The notes under the pieces are model-generated. The model made no database searches and had not been told where the DNA came from. It saw only the letters and a program-made list of their open reading frames with translations. This document shows positions 5,954 to 5,986 of a stretch of DNA of 5,986 bases, in pieces. Source of the DNA: an uncultured Collinsella sp. (GTDB taxonomy: Bacteria > Actinomycetota > Coriobacteriia > Coriobacteriales > Coriobacteriaceae); NCBI GenBank assembly GCA_902489855.1, contig CABUBS010000130.1, forward strand, positions 1 to 5,986, written 5' to 3'. How positions within the stretch are numbered: the first letter of the stretch is position 1; each line of letters opens with the position of its first letter. The translations under genes and the position numbers were made by a program.

Positions 5954-5986
5954 GGCCGTAAGAACGTCCCCAATGACTACAAGTGC

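Noticed and set aside
4684..5973. Minus-strand open frame of 429 codons opposite queA
   Set aside because: It is a shadow of queA, whose family motifs are unmistakable.

Overview
The window is GC-rich chromosomal DNA from a bacterium. The codon use, the protein sequences and the promoter style fit a gut actinobacterium of the class Coriobacteriia, perhaps Collinsella. That placement is an inference from resemblance, not from a search. Five complete protein genes fill almost the whole window. No rRNA, tRNA, CRISPR array, insertion sequence or integrase is visible.

Left half, minus strand (about 68-3358): a two-gene operon that would be transcribed leftward from a promoter near 3445. The first gene is a 716-residue class I aminoacyl-tRNA synthetase of the methionyl-tRNA synthetase type. 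The second, 36 bases downstream, is a 367-residue NOP2/RsmB-type RNA 5-methylcytosine methyltransferase. An inverted repeat begins at the last base of its stop codon. The synthetase has an intact HxGH motif and zinc knuckle, but its KMSKS loop is degenerate (KASSS) and several positions equivalent to the E. coli methionine pocket are altered. It is the most interesting item in the window.

Right half, plus strand (3491-5925): a small four-helix membrane protein with an HELVH metal-site motif (DUF3267, putative zincin peptidase) comes first. It lies only 10 bases upstream of queH (epoxyqueuosine reductase), so the two are probably cotranscribed. queA (S-adenosylmethionine:tRNA ribosyltransferase-isomerase) follows with its own extended -10 promoter. 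QueA and QueH catalyse the last two steps of queuosine synthesis on tRNA: QueA makes epoxyqueuosine from preQ1-tRNA and QueH reduces it to queuosine. A perfect 13-bp inverted repeat without a T-tract begins at the queA stop codon.

The shared theme is tRNA and rRNA maturation and charging: RNA methylation, tRNA aminoacylation and wobble-base modification. The two halves diverge from a 132-base intergenic region (3359-3490) that carries both promoters. I see no sign of horizontal transfer, and no wholly new system; the degenerate synthetase is the main candidate for undescribed biology.
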